Positions 1-9,234 of a DNA stretch of 19,496 nt are shown piece by piece. Position 1 is the stretch's first letter. The number at the start of each line of letters is the position of its first letter. The DNA is from Fibrobacter sp. UBA1313 (GTDB taxonomy: Bacteria; Fibrobacterota; Fibrobacteria; Fibrobacterales; Fibrobacteraceae), in assembly GCA_002307115.1 (NCBI GenBank), contig DBTP01000163.1, positions 1 to 19,496 of the forward strand. The letters are read 5' to 3'. The translations under genes and the position numbers were made by a program. The notes under the pieces are model-generated. The model was not told the DNA's origin. It saw only the letters and a list, made by a program, of their open reading frames with translations, and ran no database searches.

Positions 1-292
1 AACCAGAATAGTGGAGATTGAAAAAAATAATCCACATTCGTTAGCTGTTTTTGTGGAAGGGGCTTTATTATTCAAATTGCCAGACTTTTCGAAAAAATTG
101 GACCAAGTTTGGATTGTAGAAGCTCCAGAGACGGTAAGGTTAGAACGACTCATTCAACGGGGCCTTTCCAGAGAAGAGGCTCAAAAAAGAATAGACGTGC
201 AGCGAAATAACCCATTGCCCCCGAATGCCAAGTATGTTCATATTGATAATTCAGGGGATCTAGAAGCACTTACCAAACAAATACCGTTTTAA
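1..292 (+). CDS. coaE: Dephospho-CoA kinase, C-terminal part (5' end outside the window)
   Basis: CoaE performs the last step of coenzyme A synthesis, ATP-dependent phosphorylation of dephospho-CoA at the ribose 3'-hydroxyl, in the cytoplasm. The frame is open from base 2 with no stop upstream, so only about the last half of a roughly 200-residue kinase is present. Visible family signs are a core strand and loop 'VFVEGALLFK', matching the usual V-x-D-x-P-L-L-F-E segment with Ala in place of the Pro, the strand 'QVWIVEAP', and the lid helix 'RLIQRGLSREEAQKRI' followed by Q and later 'IDNSGD', the standard CoaE ending. The GTG at 11 is an internal valine codon and not a start. A 162-base gap separates it from the phosphate transporter gene. 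The assignment is firm; the missing half should carry the P-loop. Confidence 0.9.
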   Translation, partial: TRIVEIEKNNPHSLAVFVEGALLFKLPDFSKKLDQVWIVEAPETVRLERLIQRGLSREEAQKRIDVQRNNPLPPNAKYVHIDNSGDLEALTKQIPF

Positions 293-309
293 AATTTGAA
301 ACAAATATT

Positions 310-338
310 CCCAAAGATTGATAATCTCAAAAATTGGG
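310..338 (+). terminator. Weak hairpin after coaE
   Basis: CCCAA (310-314) can pair with TTGGG (334-338), and inside it AGATT (315-319) pairs with AATCT (323-327) around a three-base loop, leaving a six-base bulge on one side. It lies 18 bases after the coaE stop, where a terminator is expected, but no T-run follows. It may be only an incidental fold. Confidence 0.25.
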
Positions 339-454
339 GCACATTTGCAACTTGGGTCTATATTTTTTCCTGTTTCGCCCCGAAAAATGGAATGACAGTT
401 TCTAAATTTATGCTCGATACCAGGGCGATTTGTGCAAGAAAAAGGAAATAAAAT

Positions 455-2155
455 ATGTCCTCATCGGTAGTTCAGTCTATAGCCTTCCTTTTGGGTGGTG
501 CCGGATTATTCCTCCTCGGCATGCGATTTATGTCCGATGGCCTACAAACAATTGCAGGGCCCACTCTCAAAAAATTAATTGGAAAGGCGACCAATCATAG
601 AATTTTAGGTGTTGCTGTTGGCTTTGGTGTGACTTGCCTTGTTCAATCCAGTGCAGTTACCATGGCGATGGTCATCGGATTTGTGAATGCGGAAATGATG
701 CTTTTGCAACAAGCGATTGGTGTTATCATGGGAGCCAATATTGGAACCACCATTACGGGGTGGGTTTTGGCTTTGAATATTGACCAATATGGGTTGCCTC
801 TCGCTGGTGCCTGCGCACTGGTTTATTGCTTTGCCAAGAAAGAACGTGTAAAGTATACGGCCCTCGCCTTTCTCGGTGTGGGCTTAGTTTTTATTGGCCT
901 TTTTGCCATGAAAGGGGCTCTTTCTCCGTTTTCGGGAAATCCTCAACTCAAAGAATTTCTTTCCGTTTTCCAAGTAGACGGAATGATGAATATTTTGGTT
1001 TGTGTTATCGTCGGCTTTTTGCTTGCGGCGATCATGCAATCCAGCACCGCTTCTTTGGGTGTGACAATAGCTCTTGCTTATCAAGGACTCATTGGGTTCG
1101 AAACATCAGCAGCGCTTGTGCTAGGTCAAAATATCGGCTGCACGATCTCTTCTTTGATGATCTCCATTCGCGCGTCAAGACATTCCAAACGGGCCGCTTT
1201 CTTTCATCTCTTTTTCAATGTGTTTGGGGTTATCTGGGTCACGCTACTGTTTTCTCAGTGTATGAGTTTCATGCATTGGTTCCTCAATGCCGTTTTTGGT
1301 ATTGTCAATCCCGATTTGTTGCGTGAAGTAAATGGTGTGGTGACGGCTCCTTACATCACCATAGCGATTGCCTCTTTCCATACCTTATTTAATTTGGTTA
1401 ATGCCATTATTTTGCTCCCGTTTGTAGGTCAGATTACGAACTTCTTAGAAAAGATGTTTACTCATAAAGCCACAAAACAGAAAATTGTGGCGACTAAATT
1501 AGATTTCCCGCTCATTAAATCTCCTTTTGCAGCCATTACCCAATCCACTCGTGAAATGGTTCGCATGGGTGAGACGATTAAAACCATGATGGCCAATCTT
1601 CGTCGTTGTTTTATGAAAGATGACGATTCAAAGCGACTTCGCGAACAAATTTTTGCAGATGAAGAACGTTTGGATATGGTGCAGACAGAAGTGATCAACT
1701 TTTTGACCGAACTTCTTTCTACACGGGTTTCTCAAAGTATTGCAACGGATGCAGAACGTCAGTTGCGGATGAGTGATGATCTGGAAACCGCTTCTGATTA
1801 TATTGCGCAATTACTAAAGTTGGATTTGCGAATGGGGGATCATAACGTCACTTATGATGAAACGCATCAACAAAATCTTTTGCAACTTCATGATTTAACT
1901 GCGGAGTTAGTGGACTTAGTGGGGGGGCTCATTCTGAATTCGGATAACCAGGCTCTGCTCTTGGAAATAAGAAATCACGGGGTTCGTATCACTCAAGCGG
2001 TACGTGAGTTCCGTAGTAGCCATTGGAACCATTTGGCGGAAGCCCATGATGAACCTCTAGTGAGCACCACTTACACGGATATGTTAGGAGCTTACCGTAA
2101 GATTAAGGAACATTTGGTAGCGACCGCCGAAACCATTGCCGCTCCAACTATTTAA
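455..2155 (+). CDS. Na/Pi cotransporter family protein with C-terminal PhoU-like domain
   Basis: An inner-membrane carrier of the bacterial type II sodium-phosphate family (NptA/YjbB type), 566 residues, a normal length for the form fused to a PhoU-like tail. Residues 1-340 are hydrophobic and hold the duplicated core: QSS at 64-66 ('VQSSAVT') and again at 195-197 ('MQSSTAS'), each followed by a matching GxNIGxT loop, 'GANIGTT' at 93-99 and 'GQNIGCT' at 224-230. These inverted repeats form the substrate and sodium site in this family. Residues from about 350 to 560 are soluble and helical like PhoU, including 'MVRMGE', and probably regulate flux. The start has a good ribosome site: AGGA, eight bases, then ATG. 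Its 3' end overlaps that of the MATE gene on the other strand by eight bases. Whether transport is import or export cannot be told from sequence. Confidence 0.92.
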   Translation: MSSSVVQSIAFLLGGAGLFLLGMRFMSDGLQTIAGPTLKKLIGKATNHRILGVAVGFGVTCLVQSSAVTMAMVIGFVNAEMMLLQQAIGVIMGANIGTTITGWVLALNIDQYGLPLAGACALVYCFAKKERVKYTALAFLGVGLVFIGLFAMKGALSPFSGNPQLKEFLSVFQVDGMMNILVCVIVGFLLAAIMQSSTASLGVTIALAYQGLIGFETSAALVLGQNIGCTISSLMISIRASRHSKRAAFFHLFFNVFGVIWVTLLFSQCMSFMHWFLNAVFGIVNPDLLREVNGVVTAPYITIAIASFHTLFNLVNAIILLPFVGQITNFLEKMFTHKATKQKIVATKLDFPLIKSPFAAITQSTREMVRMGETIKTMMANLRRCFMKDDDSKRLREQIFADEERLDMVQTEVINFLTELLSTRVSQSIATDAERQLRMSDDLETASDYIAQLLKLDLRMGDHNVTYDETHQQNLLQLHDLTAELVDLVGGLILNSDNQALLLEIRNHGVRITQAVREFRSSHWNHLAEAHDEPLVSTTYTDMLGAYRKIKEHLVATAETIAAPTI

Positions 2156-3542
2156 TTTTTTGTGCAACTTCCATTGTTCGCATATGCCGCAATTCCAGCG
2201 TCAATAAAAAGACACTGAGAATGGCTGCTGCTGTGTCTGCGATTGGTGCCGCCATAAACACACCCTTGAGACCCACGAATCTCGGAATAATGAGTAGTAG
2301 TGGAATCAAAATGAGTACTTGACGGCTCATGTTCAAAAGCAAGGAACGCCCCGGTTTCCCCGTCCCTTGAAAAAAATTGCCGCATATCATAGCGATAGCG
2401 ATCATAGGTAGTGCCAATAAAAACATACGAATAGACTTACTGGCGAGAGTTGTCAAAAGTACATTGTCTCTCGCGAAAAAGCCCACAAGCCATTCGGACT
2501 GGAATTGGATGATGCACCAAGCACCGCACATAAAAGCCACGGAATAACTTAGCGCATACTTTAACGTTTTTCGGACGCGATCAAAATTTTTGGCCCCATA
2601 GTTATAACCGATAATTGGTTGCACTCCTTGTACAAATCCCATCGCAGGCATTAGCATCATAAGAGCGATCCCATTCACAATACCAAATGCGGAAATAGCC
2701 ATATCGCCCCCGTAGGTGCTTTGGTTTCCATAGAAAAAAAGACTTTTATTCAAAATGACATTCATCAAACTGTTACAAAGTTGCATGATGCTGGGTGGAA
2801 GTCCCATAATAAAAATGCGACGGACATAAGGCATTTTTAAACGCATGTAACGGAGACTGATTTTAATCGGGGTTTCTTTTTGTAGGAAGAAACTCATCAC
2901 AAACAGACTGGCAATAAATTGTGAAAGAACCGTTGCCCAAGCGGCACCGGCGATTCCCCATCCTAATTTCATAATAAAAAGCCAATCAAAGAAAACGTTA
3001 CATCCTGCACCGATCAGTGTTCTGAACATTGCCGTTTTGGGGTGCCCCATAGAACGAATGAAATTGTTCATGCCTGGAGTTACTGTGGAAAAAACAGCGC
3101 CAAACAAAATAATCCGCATATATTCTGTTGCATAGGGCAACGTTTCGTTACTGGCACCAAAAGAACGCAACAAAGGTTCCATAAAAATTTGGCCAAAAAC
3201 GAAAACGAAAATCGCTATTAATACGAGTAAAACGAAAGAATTATTAAGAATCAATGCCGCTTGGCTATATTTTTTTTGCCCTAAGCGTATAGCAAAAAGA
3301 GTGTTCCCGCCGATCCCCACCATCATGGACATGGCCATGATGAAAATCATAATCGGGAAACACAGGGTGATGCCTGCGATACCCAAATAACCCACCCCAA
3401 TTCCCACAAAGTAGCGATCTACAACATTGTAGAGGGCTTCGACACTCATGCTAATGATGGCCGGTATAGAGAACAAAAGAATCAGGCGCGGAATGCTCGC
3501 CGTGCCTATGGAATGAAGCCGTTCTGATTGTAGTTCGGCCAT
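2148..3542 (-). CDS. MATE family efflux transporter
   Basis: A multidrug and toxin extrusion protein of the inner membrane, expected to export cationic compounds in exchange for Na+ or H+. The translated region is almost wholly hydrophobic with about twelve membrane segments in two MatE halves. Family features include the opening 'IPRLILLFSIPAIISMSVEA', the 'YNVVDRYFVG' segment and the 'PIIGYNYGAKNFDRVRK' segment that begins the second-half loop. I chose the ATG at 3542 because GGAG lies six bases before it and it gives 464 residues, the usual family size. A longer reading from a TTG at 3626 adds 28 charged residues and has no ribosome site. It lies downstream of the diguanylate cyclase on the same strand with a 123-base gap containing a hairpin. 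The substrate is not predictable. Confidence 0.93.
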   Translation of the reverse strand: MAELQSERLHSIGTASIPRLILLFSIPAIISMSVEALYNVVDRYFVGIGVGYLGIAGITLCFPIMIFIMAMSMMVGIGGNTLFAIRLGQKKYSQAALILNNSFVLLVLIAIFVFVFGQIFMEPLLRSFGASNETLPYATEYMRIILFGAVFSTVTPGMNNFIRSMGHPKTAMFRTLIGAGCNVFFDWLFIMKLGWGIAGAAWATVLSQFIASLFVMSFFLQKETPIKISLRYMRLKMPYVRRIFIMGLPPSIMQLCNSLMNVILNKSLFFYGNQSTYGGDMAISAFGIVNGIALMMLMPAMGFVQGVQPIIGYNYGAKNFDRVRKTLKYALSYSVAFMCGAWCIIQFQSEWLVGFFARDNVLLTTLASKSIRMFLLALPMIAIAMICGNFFQGTGKPGRSLLLNMSRQVLILIPLLLIIPRFVGLKGVFMAAPIADTAAAILSVFLLTLELRHMRTMEVAQKIK

Positions 3543-3624
3543 ACAGATCTCCGATGAGAACTTCCTCACGGAATTCTCTAAAAAACGGAGCAAAAATAGA
3601 TTTTTAGATTTTTTCTGACTTTGC

Positions 3625-3650
3625 AAATTCCGCTGAACGGCGCGGATTTT
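3625..3650 (-). terminator. Hairpin between the diguanylate cyclase and MATE genes
   Basis: Bases 3625-3633 and 3642-3650 form a nine-position stem with one mismatch and a GC-rich top (CCGC/GCGG) around an eight-base loop, 16 bases past the cyclase stop at 3666. On the minus strand it is followed only by AATTTGC rather than a T-run, so it is a weak terminator or attenuator that could let some transcription enter the MATE gene. Confidence 0.4.
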
Positions 3651-3665
3651 GGGACAATTCCAAAT

Positions 3666-4553
3666 TTAGTCTTCAAAACAGACTTGATTTCTGCCTTTCT
3701 CTTTCGCAACATAGAGAAGGCGATCGGCTTCTGCAACGAGTTCTTCCACCTTCGGAATACCATCTCCTCGACGTGACGCGAGCCCGAGTGAAATCGTGAC
3801 GGGTATGCGCGTATCATTAAAAGAAAATCGATGCTTTTCTACGGCGCAACGCAAACGTTCCGTACTTTTCCTAGCATCTTCTTTGCCAATGCCTGAGAGA
3901 AGCAGTACGAATTCTTCGCCACCATAACGGGCAAGGAGGTCGCTTTCTCTCTTTTCTGTTTTGAGAATCTGGGCAATTTCTTTGAGAACCATGTCTCCCG
4001 CCTGATGACCCCAAGTGTCGTTCACTTTCTTAAAATGATCGGCATCCACTAAAATGGCATGGATAAAGCTGTTGCTACGCCGTGCAGAGGCGAGCTCACC
4101 AAGGCTTCTGTCTACAAACGTGCGGCGATTTGAAATTTTGGTGAGGGGGTCTGTCGTTGCGGCTTCAAAAAGTTCCCGGTCAAAGGCTTCCTCGCTGGGG
4201 TCTTTGAAATCAATTTTCAGAACCATTTTCCCGATTTGCAGACGATTTTCAGAATCCAACGTTTGGTCATGAACCTCTTTGCCATCAACAAAAGTGCCGT
4301 TGGTACTTCCTAGGTCACGAATGTGCACTACCGTGCCATCCCAAAATAATTCACAATGTTTACGAGAGATGAGTTCATCATCAAAACGGAGATCAGCTTC
4401 GGGTCCGCGGCCCAAAACGGAACGGCCTTGCGAAAGCGGAATCTGCTTAAAAAGCTCTTGAGGGTAGAGAACAATCAAATGAGGGCGAGGACTCACGGAA
4501 GGCAACCGAATGGTTGGCCCTGGGGTCGCTAAAGTCTGTTCTTGATCTAACAT
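3666..4553 (-). CDS. FHA-GGDEF diguanylate cyclase
   Basis: A cytoplasmic 295-residue signalling enzyme that should make cyclic di-GMP from two GTP. Residues about 25-105 are a forkhead-associated domain, with the conserved 'LGRG', 'SRKHC' and 'STNGTFVDGK' blocks that bind phosphothreonine. Residues about 125-290 are a GGDEF domain: it opens with 'DPLTKISNRR', carries 'DADHFKKVNDTWGHQAGD', and has the active-site signature as GGEEF. RESD lies five residues before GGEEF, exactly where the RxxD inhibitory site belongs, so product feedback inhibition is predicted. There is no membrane segment. The ATG at 4553 has GAGG seven bases upstream. The gene is divergent from the large fibro-slime surface protein across a 184-base gap. 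Control by a Ser/Thr kinase is inference from the FHA domain. Confidence 0.94.
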   Translation of the reverse strand: MLDQEQTLATPGPTIRLPSVSPRPHLIVLYPQELFKQIPLSQGRSVLGRGPEADLRFDDELISRKHCELFWDGTVVHIRDLGSTNGTFVDGKEVHDQTLDSENRLQIGKMVLKIDFKDPSEEAFDRELFEAATTDPLTKISNRRTFVDRSLGELASARRSNSFIHAILVDADHFKKVNDTWGHQAGDMVLKEIAQILKTEKRESDLLARYGGEEFVLLLSGIGKEDARKSTERLRCAVEKHRFSFNDTRIPVTISLGLASRRGDGIPKVEELVAEADRLLYVAKEKGRNQVCFED

Positions 4554-4737
4554 TAAGAAACCTCAAAAAAGCAGAAAAATGCGCTTGTTGTCACGTGTAA
4601 ACGAAATTCTCGCCATACCTAAGAAAAAACTAGCTTTTTTTAACTTAAAAGCATAAATTTCTGCGTGGTAGTGGCTGTTCAGAGTGCCCTTTTTTGGGGT
4701 GTACCCCTTTACTGCATCAATGGTTTTGGAGAAAAAT

Positions 4738-7700
4738 ATGAGAAGTGAGACAATAAAACAAAAGAAGCTTTCGACGTGGTTATTAGCGTTGATGCTATTC
4801 ATTTTATCCTCCAGTTTGGCATATGCAGACTGCTACGGAACCGTGTATTTTCAGGCGCCGGCCTCTTGGTCTAATGTCGTTTATGTCGTGTTTAACAATG
4901 CGGCAGTGGCTGTCCCTGCAACGGTAAAAGATGCGCAGGGATATTTTGTGGTGAATATGAGTCTCTACACCGCTACTGGCAATACGGTGACCACCTATAA
5001 TTTTGCCAATTCTTCACAAATGGATTACCCATTGCCCGCTGTCGTCAACGGGACTGGTTATGACACTTCCATGTCATCTCGTATAGGGACACTCACCTGC
5101 CCAGGTGCTAATTCGAAACTTTATGTCACCGAAGACCCTCTGAATCCAGGGACGACCTATGAAGGCGCAAATCCTCCGAGTGCAAAATACTTCTACTTCC
5201 TTCTTCCCGATCAATCTTCTTGGATGTCTGCGGTGCCTATGATCAGCACTGATGGCGGTGTGACAGGAACCCCAATGGAAATTGATCCGGATGGTTGTGG
5301 TTGGTACCGCATGATCTACGCCGCCGATCAGGTTCCTGATGGTGTGGTTGTTTATCGGGATGATGATGTCAATCGCGATGATGTGATTGGCTGGAATGGC
5401 TATAATGAAACTGAATTAACAGCGACTCCGATTCCTCTTTCTCAATATACTGCAGAATTTGACAAAATTTGGTACATCCCCGATGAAGACGCTTGGCCGG
5501 ATTTGGCGAATCCTTTGGATAAGGGATTTTTTACTGTAGATCCGGGTCAAGACGGGAATTGCACATATAGTTTAGCCGCTTTGATTTATGACACAGATGC
5601 TTCTTTGCACCCGTCATTTTCTTGTGATGTGTATGCTCAAGGTACGGATTACAATGCTGCTGGGGACTGTCAAGTGGGTGTGACCTCCAATCCGGCAGGA
5701 TCTATTGACAAAACTTCGGCGCAATCTTATATCTCCTATTGTCGTGGAGTGATGCCCGGCATTGTTCAGGATACCTTGGGATGGGATAATAAACCTCGCT
5801 TGAATACAACTGCTGGCGCTAACGGTCTCAAATGTTTTCCTTCTGAAGCTTACTTTAATCAGTTGTTTAACGTAACGCCAGGTGTCAACGAGCAGACTTG
5901 CTATAACTTGCCCTTCTCTCGTGCTACTGATGGGAAGTGGGAATTTAATTCTGATTATTACACGAGTGCTGGTGCTGCCGCACAGGGTGGCTTCTATCCT
6001 GTGGAAAATACGGTGAATACTGATATTCTGAATGGGGGTACTCCTGTTCCTGCGGCGCGTACCAAGCGCACCGCGGAGGGGCCTGTCTACGTTGATCCCT
6101 ATCTCCGTTCTATTGAAAATACTACGGAAAATGCGACCCGAATGGATTTGTTCTGTAACGGCCCGGGATGGACGGGGGGTAATAATTGTGCCACTTTGTT
6201 TAAAAATGGCGATGATTTGGCGACTTTATTGCCAAACACTGTCACCGGTTCCACTTATGTATGGTGCTGGGGGAGTTACTGCAATTCGGATAAGCCAGAT
6301 GGGTGGCCTTCTTTTATAACGAAGACAGAAACAACGACGGCTTATGCTTCAGGAGGAACGTCTGATATTCGTTGGACTTCGGATCCGGCTGCTGCGGGTC
6401 AGTTAGGTCGCAATCAACAGTTTTGCTTTGAGTCTCATGCGCAATTTAAGTATAAAGACGGTTTGCGTTTTAGCTTCCGTGGCGATGATGATATTTGGGT
6501 CTTTATTGGCGGTAAGCTTGCTGTGGACTTGGGTGGAACGCATTTGGCGGCCCCTGGTTATGTGGATTTGAGCAAAATTACCGATAAGAATGGAACTGCT
6601 CTTGTTTCGGGTCAACCCTACAACATTGATATTTTCTTCTGTGATCGTCGTACGACAATGAGTAATGTTCGCATCAAAACAAACATGTATATTGAGCAAT
6701 CCACGGGTTTGGATTATCAAAAAGTGAGTGGCGATGAGACCGCTTATGAGCTTTGTTGGGAAGAATCTGGTGAAGGAGACTGCGCCGCTGCGATGTCTGG
6801 AGCTACGGGCAGTGGAACACAACGTTATTGTGGTGATTCTCTTTGCGGCCTTGGCAAAACGGTATCTTATCAAATCACAAAGCGCAATGGTGAAGTTGTC
6901 TATGATACGGCCGCATTGAGTCAAGCGATCGTGTATTTTGGTGGCATTGACCTTACGGATCGTTGCATCCCTCATGTAGACAAGACGAACCTTTATGGAT
7001 TACCTTCTGGTACCTATAAATTAGTCATGATCGTCGATGGCAAGAGTACTTCCATTACGTTCCGCATTGCTGGTACTTTGGATGTAGTTACTGCTAATGC
7101 CCGTTCTGATTCCTTGAATAAGGTTTGGACCTTTAAGGACTATGCCCTTGCAGGAACCAGAATCCCTATCTATGTTACGGCTCTTGGTGATGCCATTAAT
7201 GGGTACTTGGATGTCGATGTGGCAAGTGCCGTGAACGAAAATTATGGTGTTACCTTCTCGGATGGCTTGGAAGTCTACTTGGATAGTGTTGGTGGTACTC
7301 CAATCACGAATTTGACTTCTCTCACGGTGGGCGCATCGGGTGTAGATACACTTTGGGTGACAGTGGACATGGCGAATATGACGGCGGCGACCGTTTCTCA
7401 TACTATTCAGGTGACGGGTCGCAATGCGGTTGCCACTGTGAAATTTACTTTGCCTCAGATTGCCTTTGTAGATTCCACTTACAAGGTAAAAGTTTCTCCG
7501 ACCGGCATTGCCTTCTTTAATGAGGAAGAATTGTGGGTGGGTTCCTATTACGATCTTTTCCTTGTGGCTTATGATCCAACAGTTCAAACTGCTGGTGGCG
7601 ATACGGTGGTGGTTTGTGAAACCTGTAATTTTACCACGGGCATTACACTTCCTTCGACGGGTCTTCGGTTTACAACTACCGATTTTGTCAATGGACGCGC

Positions 7701-9183
7701 TTCAGTTCAGGTGGCTTCTGCAATTCAATATCCAGATACAACCACAAAATTGAATGCCTCTTTTACTGTGATTGGTGCTGAGAATGCCTTGATTAATGCC
7801 AAATGGACGGAGTTAGAATTTTCTGTTCCTCCGGTGCCTGCACCACAAACAGCACAGATTTTTGATGCGCATGGTGTTGCTAAGGATTATAATGGTTTGG
7901 ACTCAAAGTTTAAGGGTACGGGGGTCTATTTAGATGGTATTGGTGATTCTTTGCGGATTACCTACAGCCGCTACTTTAATAGAGACTCTCTCCCTGACTC
8001 TATCTTGGTTCAATGGGCGGTGGATACAGATACTTCGGTCTTGTTGAAAAAGGCTGATATTATTGCCGCCGCGACTTGCTCAGGGAAGACTTCTGCAGAC
8101 AGTTGCAACCCGACTCTGGTTTTCTCAGGAACGGAATTTTCTAAAAAAATGCAGACGGCAGGTGTTGGAGAAATCGTTTCTTGGGCTACTTTTGCCAAGA
8201 AAAATGCGCAGCTTGCAGAACCACATGATCTTTCTACAATTCTTATTGATAAGATTGCCCCGATTATCACCAAGGCCCACATTTCTGAAGTTGGCAGTAA
8301 TGGAGATTTATTCCAAGTGCAGTTGGCTTTCTCTGAGCCAATTGCTCCTTTGCCCGATTCTTTGAAGTCTCTTTATGGTGAAATATTATTCCACTATTAC
8401 TTGCGTTCGGCTACGGAATTGTCCTCGGCCTCCGCTCGATACATTGCCGTGCCTTCGAGGCAGTCTTCTTGGGCTGATTCGGTCGTAACTCTTATTTATA
8501 GTAAGTCAGATGGTTCCATTCCAATGTCTGGTGATTTTGTTCGTATTCGTGCGGATTTGCACTTGCTTTCGGATACTCTTGGAAATTATCCAACCAATTG
8601 GGACGGTGTTTCTGTAGCCACCCCATGGGCCACTTTAGAAGGTGACGCTGGTTCTAGTGTTACCTCTATTCCTATGGCTTCTTTGGATCCCACAGATCCG
8701 GAAATTAAGGAACGAGAAAATGACAAAGAGCAGGTGTCTTATCATTTTGTAGACCTCTATGCTAGCAAGGATGATGTTCGTAAAGATTATCCGAGCACTC
8801 TGGGATACATTATTCAAACGGATATGGGCAACATTCTTTCTGATCCCAAATATGATTCTTTGATTAACTTGAATTTGTTGTCGCTCAGTGATGTTCGTTT
8901 GGTATACGAAACTTACTACTTCACCAACTTGGGTGGCTATGTGGCGAGTGGTAAAGGTGAGATTGCGTGCGATGACTCTATTTTTGGTGGTGATTGTCGT
9001 GCACAACGCGGTTATGTGTACATTGCTTGGAATTTGATGTCCGAGAAAAAGCGCTTCGTGGGCTCTGGGGCCTACATTGCTAAGCTTTCAACTTATGTTG
9101 AGATCAAGGGCTTTGGTAAACGAGCGAAGCACGAGGTCTCTGAAATTTGGGGTGTTATGCGTGGTAAAGGAAAAATAAAGTAG
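4738..9183 (+). CDS. Large exported fibro-slime domain protein (surface protein, probable adhesin)
   Basis: A 1,481-residue exported protein. I start it at the ATG at 4738, which has GGAG about seven bases upstream and opens a clean signal peptide (basic residues, hydrophobic run, 'SSSLAYA' with cleavage after residue 30). A longer reading from the GTG at 4684 lacks both. Residues 31-330 are Cys-containing and beta-rich, with aromatic 'ASWSNVVYVVFN' and 'SSWMSAVPM' patches that recall carbohydrate-binding modules. Residues about 335-655 are a fibro-slime region: it begins 'GIVQDTLGWDNKP', contains 'CFPSEAYFNQLFN', and peaks at 'FRGDDDIWVFIGGKLAVDLG' near residue 580, the PA14-like signature. 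The remaining 800 residues look like repeated Ig-like beta domains. The C-terminal 90, with a Cys pair and 'GSGAYIAKLS...IWGVMRG', resemble the ends of other Fibrobacter proteins as I recall them. In Fibrobacter such proteins are associated with the cell surface and attachment to plant fibre; the ligand here is unknown. Confidence 0.93.
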   Translation: MRSETIKQKKLSTWLLALMLFILSSSLAYADCYGTVYFQAPASWSNVVYVVFNNAAVAVPATVKDAQGYFVVNMSLYTATGNTVTTYNFANSSQMDYPLPAVVNGTGYDTSMSSRIGTLTCPGANSKLYVTEDPLNPGTTYEGANPPSAKYFYFLLPDQSSWMSAVPMISTDGGVTGTPMEIDPDGCGWYRMIYAADQVPDGVVVYRDDDVNRDDVIGWNGYNETELTATPIPLSQYTAEFDKIWYIPDEDAWPDLANPLDKGFFTVDPGQDGNCTYSLAALIYDTDASLHPSFSCDVYAQGTDYNAAGDCQVGVTSNPAGSIDKTSAQSYISYCRGVMPGIVQDTLGWDNKPRLNTTAGANGLKCFPSEAYFNQLFNVTPGVNEQTCYNLPFSRATDGKWEFNSDYYTSAGAAAQGGFYPVENTVNTDILNGGTPVPAARTKRTAEGPVYVDPYLRSIENTTENATRMDLFCNGPGWTGGNNCATLFKNGDDLATLLPNTVTGSTYVWCWGSYCNSDKPDGWPSFITKTETTTAYASGGTSDIRWTSDPAAAGQLGRNQQFCFESHAQFKYKDGLRFSFRGDDDIWVFIGGKLAVDLGGTHLAAPGYVDLSKITDKNGTALVSGQPYNIDIFFCDRRTTMSNVRIKTNMYIEQSTGLDYQKVSGDETAYELCWEESGEGDCAAAMSGATGSGTQRYCGDSLCGLGKTVSYQITKRNGEVVYDTAALSQAIVYFGGIDLTDRCIPHVDKTNLYGLPSGTYKLVMIVDGKSTSITFRIAGTLDVVTANARSDSLNKVWTFKDYALAGTRIPIYVTALGDAINGYLDVDVASAVNENYGVTFSDGLEVYLDSVGGTPITNLTSLTVGASGVDTLWVTVDMANMTAATVSHTIQVTGRNAVATVKFTLPQIAFVDSTYKVKVSPTGIAFFNEEELWVGSYYDLFLVAYDPTVQTAGGDTVVVCETCNFTTGITLPSTGLRFTTTDFVNGRASVQVASAIQYPDTTTKLNASFTVIGAENALINAKWTELEFSVPPVPAPQTAQIFDAHGVAKDYNGLDSKFKGTGVYLDGIGDSLRITYSRYFNRDSLPDSILVQWAVDTDTSVLLKKADIIAAATCSGKTSADSCNPTLVFSGTEFSKKMQTAGVGEIVSWATFAKKNAQLAEPHDLSTILIDKIAPIITKAHISEVGSNGDLFQVQLAFSEPIAPLPDSLKSLYGEILFHYYLRSATELSSASARYIAVPSRQSSWADSVVTLIYSKSDGSIPMSGDFVRIRADLHLLSDTLGNYPTNWDGVSVATPWATLEGDAGSSVTSIPMASLDPTDPEIKERENDKEQVSYHFVDLYASKDDVRKDYPSTLGYIIQTDMGNILSDPKYDSLINLNLLSLSDVRLVYETYYFTNLGGYVASGKGEIACDDSIFGGDCRAQRGYVYIAWNLMSEKKRFVGSGAYIAKLSTYVEIKGFGKRAKHEVSEIWGVMRGKGKIK

Positions 9184-9188
9184 AATTG

Positions 9189-9218
9189 AAAAGGGCTCCC
9201 TGAATGGGGAGCTCTTTT
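9189..9218 (+). terminator. Terminator after the fibro-slime gene
   Basis: AAAAGGGCTCCC (9189-9200) pairs with GGGAGCTCTTTT, ending at 9218, with one mismatch across a short loop, and the right arm ends in a four-T run. It starts six bases after the stop and ends only 16 bases before the next start codon, so the following gene probably depends on its own promoter or on read-through. Confidence 0.75.
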
Positions 9219-9221
9219 AGC

Positions 9222-9227
9222 TATAAT
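9222..9227 (+). promoter_or_regulatory. Perfect -10 hexamer placed for a leaderless message
   Basis: TATAAT lies seven bases before the ATG at 9235, so a transcript starting at the usual distance would begin at or next to the A of that start codon. No ribosome site is present in the interval. No good -35 hexamer is visible, because the matching position falls inside the terminator hairpin. Confidence 0.35.
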
Positions 9228-9234
9228 TACAAGT

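Noticed and set aside
826..1326. A 166-codon open frame on the plus strand
   Set aside because: It lies entirely inside the Na/Pi cotransporter gene in another frame, has no ribosome site and its protein has no sensible composition.
3543..3626. Longer MATE protein from a TTG at 3626
   Set aside because: The ATG at 3542 has a good GGAG site and gives the usual family length.
4696..4707. GGGGT-GT-ACCCC near-palindrome in the fibro-slime leader as an operator
   Set aside because: Too short to assign to a regulator and present once; kept only as a remark in a finding.
6403..6975. A 190-codon open frame on the minus strand
   Set aside because: Antisense to the fibro-slime domain, whose frame is strongly supported; the antisense product matches nothing and has no start signal. 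The same holds for 7021-7587 and 8635-9006.
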